Part shown: positions 7,982 to 11,075 of the stretch, piece after piece | Numbering within the stretch: position 1 is the first letter of the stretch | Layout: each line of letters begins with the position of its first letter | Assembly (NCBI GenBank): GCA_023418705.1 | Contig: JAEZYZ010000222.1 | Span: forward strand, 1-11,075 | Length of the DNA: 11,075 bases | Reading direction: 5' to 3' | DNA from: Pseudomonadota bacterium | Lineage (GTDB): Bacteria; Myxococcota_A; Polyangia; Polyangiales; Polyangiaceae | Position numbers and translations under genes: made by a program | Notes under the pieces: generated by a model | Told to the model about the DNA's origin: nothing | Database searches by the model: none | The model's input: only the letters and a program-made list of their open reading frames with translations

Positions 7982-8457
7982 GCTTTGGTTGCTCCGTGGG
8001 ATCGAACGTCGTCGTTTACCACCGAGCCGGCAGGGCCGGCGGTGGCGTGCATCTCGAGGGCGTCTTCGCTGCCGCCATCGTAGTAGCCGCGCCGCACCGT
8101 CACGGCACGGAACCCGAACGACTCGTAGAGTCGAACGGCCGCTCGGTTGGAGCGGCGGACCTCCAGTAGCACGAGTCGCGCGCCGCGCGTGCGAGCATGT
8201 TCGAAAAGCTGCGCGAGCAGGCGGCGCGCCGCACCGCGGCGGCGCGCGTCCGGGTGCGTCCCGACATCGATGAGATGCACTTCGTCGGCCACGTCCCAGG
8301 CGAGCAAGAAGGCGATCGGGCGGTCGCCGTCGACCGCCAGCCAGAGCTGGGCCCAGGGTCGCGCGAGCTCCCCGGGCACGTCGAGCGAGAGGCCGCACGT
8401 GGCGGCGATGCTCGCGATCGCCGCCGCGTCGGCCGGCAGGGCGCCGCGGACCAACAC
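7978..8457 (-). CDS. rimI: GNAT N-acetyltransferase, RimI-like
   Basis: This 159-residue protein is a single GNAT domain. HPDARRRGAARRLL (68-81) holds the acetyl-CoA pyrophosphate loop (RRRGAA). The run LLEVRRSNRAAVRLYESFGF (97-116) followed by RRGYYDGGSEDALEM (122-136) is the arrangement seen in RimI, which acetylates the N-terminus of ribosomal protein bS18 and can act on other proteins. The last 20 or so residues are a non-conserved tail. Assignment as RimI rather than another GNAT rests on the SN-x-x-A-x-x-LY and YY-x(4)-EDA pattern. The start is GTG at 8457. It has no ribosome binding site, but a TACACT hexamer lies 7 nt upstream, so a leaderless transcript is possible. It overlaps pyrK by 4 nt; no biochemical link with pyrimidine synthesis is known to me. 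Confidence 0.85.
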   Translation of the reverse strand: MLVRGALPADAAAIASIAATCGLSLDVPGELARPWAQLWLAVDGDRPIAFLLAWDVADEVHLIDVGTHPDARRRGAARRLLAQLFEHARTRGARLVLLEVRRSNRAAVRLYESFGFRAVTVRRGYYDGGSEDALEMHATAGPAGSVVNDDVRSHGATKA

Positions 8458-8464
8458 GGGGGGC

Positions 8465-8470
8465 AGTGTA
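8465..8470 (-). promoter_or_regulatory. Possible -10 element of an internal promoter before rimI
   Basis: TACACT (complement) matches TATAAT at four of six bases, including the first T, second A and last T. It ends 7 nt before the rimI GTG, so transcription would begin at or next to the start codon. No good -35 box is visible 16-19 nt upstream, which keeps confidence low. Confidence 0.3.
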
Positions 8471-8481
8471 GCCCCGGCAGG

Positions 8482-8505
8482 CGCCCGCCGCCGACCCCGC
8501 GGGCG
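8482..8505 (-). terminator. GC-rich stem-loop just after the CheA-like gene
   Basis: Seven perfect G-C/C-G pairs (CGCCCGC with GCGGGCG on the minus strand) enclose a 10-nt loop, starting 5 nt past the CheA-like stop codon. No T-run follows, so it is not a canonical intrinsic terminator; it could slow transcription, protect the 3' end of the upstream message, or be chance in GC-rich DNA. Confidence 0.25.
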
Positions 8506-8510
8506 TGGCG

Positions 8511-10529
8511 TCAGCCGGCCCGCGACCAGGCGTGCGCCGCCAGCAGCGCGGCGTCCAGCACCAGCCGCAGGCTGCCGTCGCTGCGCAAGATCGCGCCGCA
8601 GTACGGGCCGCAGGTGGCGATCAGCTCCGGGATGGGGCGGAGCACCACCTCTTCGATCTGTCCGACGGCGTCGATGCCGAGGGCGATGGGCTGCACGCCA
8701 TGGATGGCCAGCGCGAGCGCCAGCTCGGGCGGCTCGCTGATCGTGAGCCCCAGACACTCGGCCAGGTGCACGGGGGGCTTGTCGCGCGGCGCGGGCTCGA
8801 TCCGCCCGGTAAAGCCGACCGGCAGCGCGAAGTGCTGGCCGGCGGCGCGCACCCACAGAATATCCATGAGGCTCTGCTCGCTCGGCACCTCCACGATGGC
8901 GCGCACGCCCCCCGCTGCGGGCTGCTGCAGGCGAACGGCGCCGCCGACCCGCCGCGCGGCTTCTTCCGCCAGATCGAGGCCCACCCCGCGCCCGGCGAGC
9001 AGGTCGGCGCCCGCCCGGGTCGTGACGCCCGGCAAAAAGAGCAGCGACAACAGCTCCTCGTGGCTGGCCGCGGGCGCGGCCTCCGCGCTCACGACGCCGC
9101 GCTGGATCGCCAGCGCGCGGACGCGCTCCACGTCGACGCCGCTGCCGTCGTCTTCGATCACGAGCCGCAGCCACTCCCCAAGCCGCTCGGCCCGCAGAGA
9201 GATCATGCCGACGGACGATTTGCCGCCAGCGGCGCGCGCGGCCGGCGTCTGGATGCCGTGGGCGACGGCGTTGCGCGCGAGCTGCAGGACCGGATCGAGC
9301 AGGCGCTCGGCGAGCCGGCGATCGATGGCCAGGTCGGCGCCGGACGTCTCGATCTGCACGAGCTTGCCCTCCTCCGCCGCCAGGCGCTCGACCGCGTGCG
9401 TGACCCGCTCGAAGAGCCAGCCGACATGGGTGCGCCGCAGGTGGCCGAGGTCCGCCCGCATGGCGGCGGCCCGCGAGCGGAGCAGCTCGCCATTTTTTCG
9501 GAGCAGCGCCCCGCCGCGTTCCAGGCTTTGCAGGTGGCTCTCTACGCCGCGGGCCGCTTGTTCGAGCTTCTGCAGGGCGGCGCTCGGGGCGCCCCAGGGC
9601 GTCGCCGGCCCGATCATCCGCAACGCTTCGAGCAGCGACAGGCGCGTGTCGCGCAGCCGATCGGCCAGCTTTTGGGCCGCCACCGCGGCCCCTTCGAGCT
9701 CGTCCGAGCTCAGGTGGATGCGGTCCAGCCGTTCGAGGAAGCGATCGACCGTCGTGGTCGCGATCCGCATCATCGGCGCGCCCTCCAGCTCTTCGTCGTC
9801 GCTCCCGAGCGGGCGCGGGGGCTGCGGCGCGGGCGGATGGCTCGAGCGCCGAGCGATCGCGGCCGGCCGCGTGCTCGACGACCGCGCGGCTTGCCCGCGG
9901 AGCAGCTCGATGCCGTAGCCGGGCTCCTCGATCAAGAGCCGCAAAATCGACCGGTGTCGCGCCAGCTCCCACAAGGAGTCCTCGCGGTGAGCTCGCTCGC
10001 TGTCGGCGAGCCTGAGGCGTGACTCGAGGCCGTGGCAGTACCAGGCCGTGACGTGGTCGCCGACCGACCCCGCGGCCCCCTTCATGGAGTGCACGCTGCG
10101 GTAGGCCTGACCGAGGACGTCGGCGAGCGAGGCGGAGCTCGACAGGGCCGCGTCGAGCTCCGCGAGGCGATCTTGCATCGCCGCCAAGTAGTCGGCGCGG
10201 TAGCGGGGGTCGATCGGGGTCGCCGAGAACCCCGGCGGCGGCTCGGGCCAGCGGGTCTCGAACGGTGGCAGGCCGTCTCGCAAGCGCGCCGTGGCTTGCC
10301 GCAAGAGCGAGCGCGCCGCTGCCACGCAGGTGCCTTCACCCGCTCGCACCCGGGCCCCGATCTGCCCGAGGACCAGCGCGAGCTCGGCGTGGCCCGCCAT
10401 GCCCGCCGATCCCTTCAGCGAGTGGAGGGCGGCGCGGATTTCGGTCGACGGCGTGTCGGGAGCCACGAGCAGGGGCAGCCGGCGCTCGATTTCGATCGCC
10501 AGCAGCCGATCGAGCTCAGGGTCGCTCAT
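8511..10529 (-). CDS. CheA-type histidine kinase with two N-terminal phosphotransfer domains
   Basis: The 672-residue protein shows two Hpt domains: ALHSLKGSAGMAG with His36 and AYRSVHSMKGAAGSVG with His147. A low-complexity Ser/Pro/Ala linker follows (about 215-250), then a long helical region (253-390) where classical CheA has the short P3 dimer domain. The ATPase is intact: N-box LARNAVAHGI (Asn420, His424), G1 DDGSG (459-463), then GVTTRAG and GRGVGLD (500-518). A CheW-like P5 domain covers about 540-672. No response-regulator-binding P2 domain or receiver domain is evident. The long helical insert resembles the arrangement in ChpA/PilL-type kinases of type IV pilus systems, by alignment from memory. 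It starts at ATG 10529, inside the end of the MCP-like gene (14-nt overlap), so the two are almost certainly made together. It should sit at a receptor array via CheW-type contacts and phosphorylate a CheY-like protein not encoded here. Confidence 0.93.
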   Translation of the reverse strand: MSDPELDRLLAIEIERRLPLLVAPDTPSTEIRAALHSLKGSAGMAGHAELALVLGQIGARVRAGEGTCVAAARSLLRQATARLRDGLPPFETRWPEPPPGFSATPIDPRYRADYLAAMQDRLAELDAALSSSASLADVLGQAYRSVHSMKGAAGSVGDHVTAWYCHGLESRLRLADSERAHREDSLWELARHRSILRLLIEEPGYGIELLRGQAARSSSTRPAAIARRSSHPPAPQPPRPLGSDDEELEGAPMMRIATTTVDRFLERLDRIHLSSDELEGAAVAAQKLADRLRDTRLSLLEALRMIGPATPWGAPSAALQKLEQAARGVESHLQSLERGGALLRKNGELLRSRAAAMRADLGHLRRTHVGWLFERVTHAVERLAAEEGKLVQIETSGADLAIDRRLAERLLDPVLQLARNAVAHGIQTPAARAAGGKSSVGMISLRAERLGEWLRLVIEDDGSGVDVERVRALAIQRGVVSAEAAPAASHEELLSLLFLPGVTTRAGADLLAGRGVGLDLAEEAARRVGGAVRLQQPAAGGVRAIVEVPSEQSLMDILWVRAAGQHFALPVGFTGRIEPAPRDKPPVHLAECLGLTISEPPELALALAIHGVQPIALGIDAVGQIEEVVLRPIPELIATCGPYCGAILRSDGSLRLVLDAALLAAHAWSRAG

Positions 10530-11075
10530 CGCGGACCGGTCCGTCTGCCGAGGGATCGTCGAGGTCGCGCATCAGGCGCAGCAGCGGCCGGAGCGCGGGC
10601 TCGAGGGCTCGCAGGACGAAGCCACGCTGGCGGCGGGACAAGAGCTCCGACAGCGCTTCGGCGAGCCCGCGCGCGTGCCCGGCCGCCTCCGCGATGACGC
10701 GGACGAGCTCCGGGTCGCTGCCGGTCGCGCGCTGCAGGTTTTCGCCGAGCTCGGCGAGCGCGCCGGAGGCGACGCGCTGGGCGGCCTGCGTGTTCGAGAG
10801 GCTGTCGGAGAGCTGGGTCGCGCGATCGCCCGCGTGCTCGAGCTGCTCCTTGAGCTTCTCGCGTTCGCGCTCGAGCTGCACCAGGAGGGCGCCGTATTCA
10901 TCGGCTGCCGACAGCCCCCGCCCGAGCGCCGACCGCATTTCGTCGGCCACGGCCAGCAAGGCGCGCCCGCCGGAGTCGCCCAGCCGGGCGCCCTCGAGCC
11001 CGGCGTTCAGGGCGAGCAGCTTGGCCCGTTCCAGCGCCTCGCGCACCTGCTGCGCGGCCGCGCGGGCCTCCCGCC
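10516..11075 (-). CDS. MCP-like chemosensory signalling protein, C-terminal part (5' end beyond window)
   Basis: The visible 185 residues begin inside the cytoplasmic coiled coil of a methyl-accepting chemotaxis protein. The segment KLLALNAGLEGAR (fragment residues 18-30) followed by GGRALLAVADEMR (35-47) matches the hairpin tip that binds CheA and CheW. The tip's Asn23, Glu27 and Glu45 are kept, while the usual TN before LLALN is AK, AAIEAAR is AGLEGAR, and RGFAVVADEVR is RALLAVADEMR. After the tip comes a returning coiled coil (about 55-140) and a short charged tail ending in DERP, without the NWETF-type pentapeptide that binds CheR in some receptors. The frame stays open to the edge, so an in-frame GTG at 11046 is not the true start. 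Any sensor, HAMP or membrane part lies outside the window. The overlap with the CheA-like gene points to one signalling unit. Confidence 0.85.
   Translation of the reverse strand, partial: REARAAAQQVREALERAKLLALNAGLEGARLGDSGGRALLAVADEMRSALGRGLSAADEYGALLVQLEREREKLKEQLEHAGDRATQLSDSLSNTQAAQRVASGALAELGENLQRATGSDPELVRVIAEAAGHARGLAEALSELLSRRQRGFVLRALEPALRPLLRLMRDLDDPSADGPVRDERP

Noticed and set aside
7978..9972. 664-residue minus-strand open frame that could be read as a fusion protein ending in an acetyltransferase
   Set aside because: Only its last 159 residues (from 8457) are protein-like; the rest is the CheA-like gene read out of frame.
8505..10022. Plus-strand open frames antisense to the CheA-like gene
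   Set aside because: These mirror the codon pattern of the kinase and show no recognisable domain.

Overview
The window looks like chromosomal DNA of a high-GC deltaproteobacterium, most likely a myxobacterium. I infer this from strong G/C preference at third codon positions, frequent GTG starts, Pro/Ala-rich lipoprotein architecture and the gene mix. No insertion sequence, phage gene, CRISPR array or tRNA is visible, and the coding style is uniform, so it reads as core or lightly accessory chromosome rather than an island.

Left part (1-1665): the 5' two-thirds or so of a conserved hypothetical gene runs off the left edge on the minus strand. Upstream of it on the same strand is an RNA gene, the signal recognition particle RNA (ffs), shown by the invariant GGAA-tetraloop region and a closing 10-bp helix. 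Facing right is a small membrane protein with two transmembrane helices and a helical-repeat-like tail.

Middle part (1666-4905): on the minus strand, a metallophosphoesterase lies upstream of a carboxyltransferase subunit of propionyl-CoA carboxylase (pccB). Divergent from the phosphoesterase is an acidic conserved hypothetical protein. It has a good sigma-70-like promoter placed so that the transcript would start on, or next to, its GTG codon, which suggests a leaderless mRNA.

Right part (4943-11075): six minus-strand genes read toward the left: an MCP-like signalling protein (5' end outside the window), a CheA-type kinase with two phosphotransfer domains, a RimI-like acetyltransferase, pyrK, pyrD (class 1B dihydroorotate dehydrogenase) and a lipoprotein of unknown function. 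MCP/CheA overlap by 14 nt; rimI/pyrK and pyrK/pyrD each overlap by 4 nt (GTGA); pyrD and the lipoprotein are 1 nt apart. PyrK and PyrD together form the NAD-dependent dihydroorotate dehydrogenase of pyrimidine synthesis. Only the CheA-rimI junction has a real gap (53 nt). It holds a GC-rich stem-loop and a -10-like hexamer that may separate a chemosensory transcript from the pyr transcript.

No unmistakably new system is evident. The points most worth a second look are the chemosensory pair with its ChpA/PilL-like layout, the lipoprotein coupled to pyrD, the two candidate leaderless starts, and the SRP RNA lying in what would otherwise look like an empty gap.
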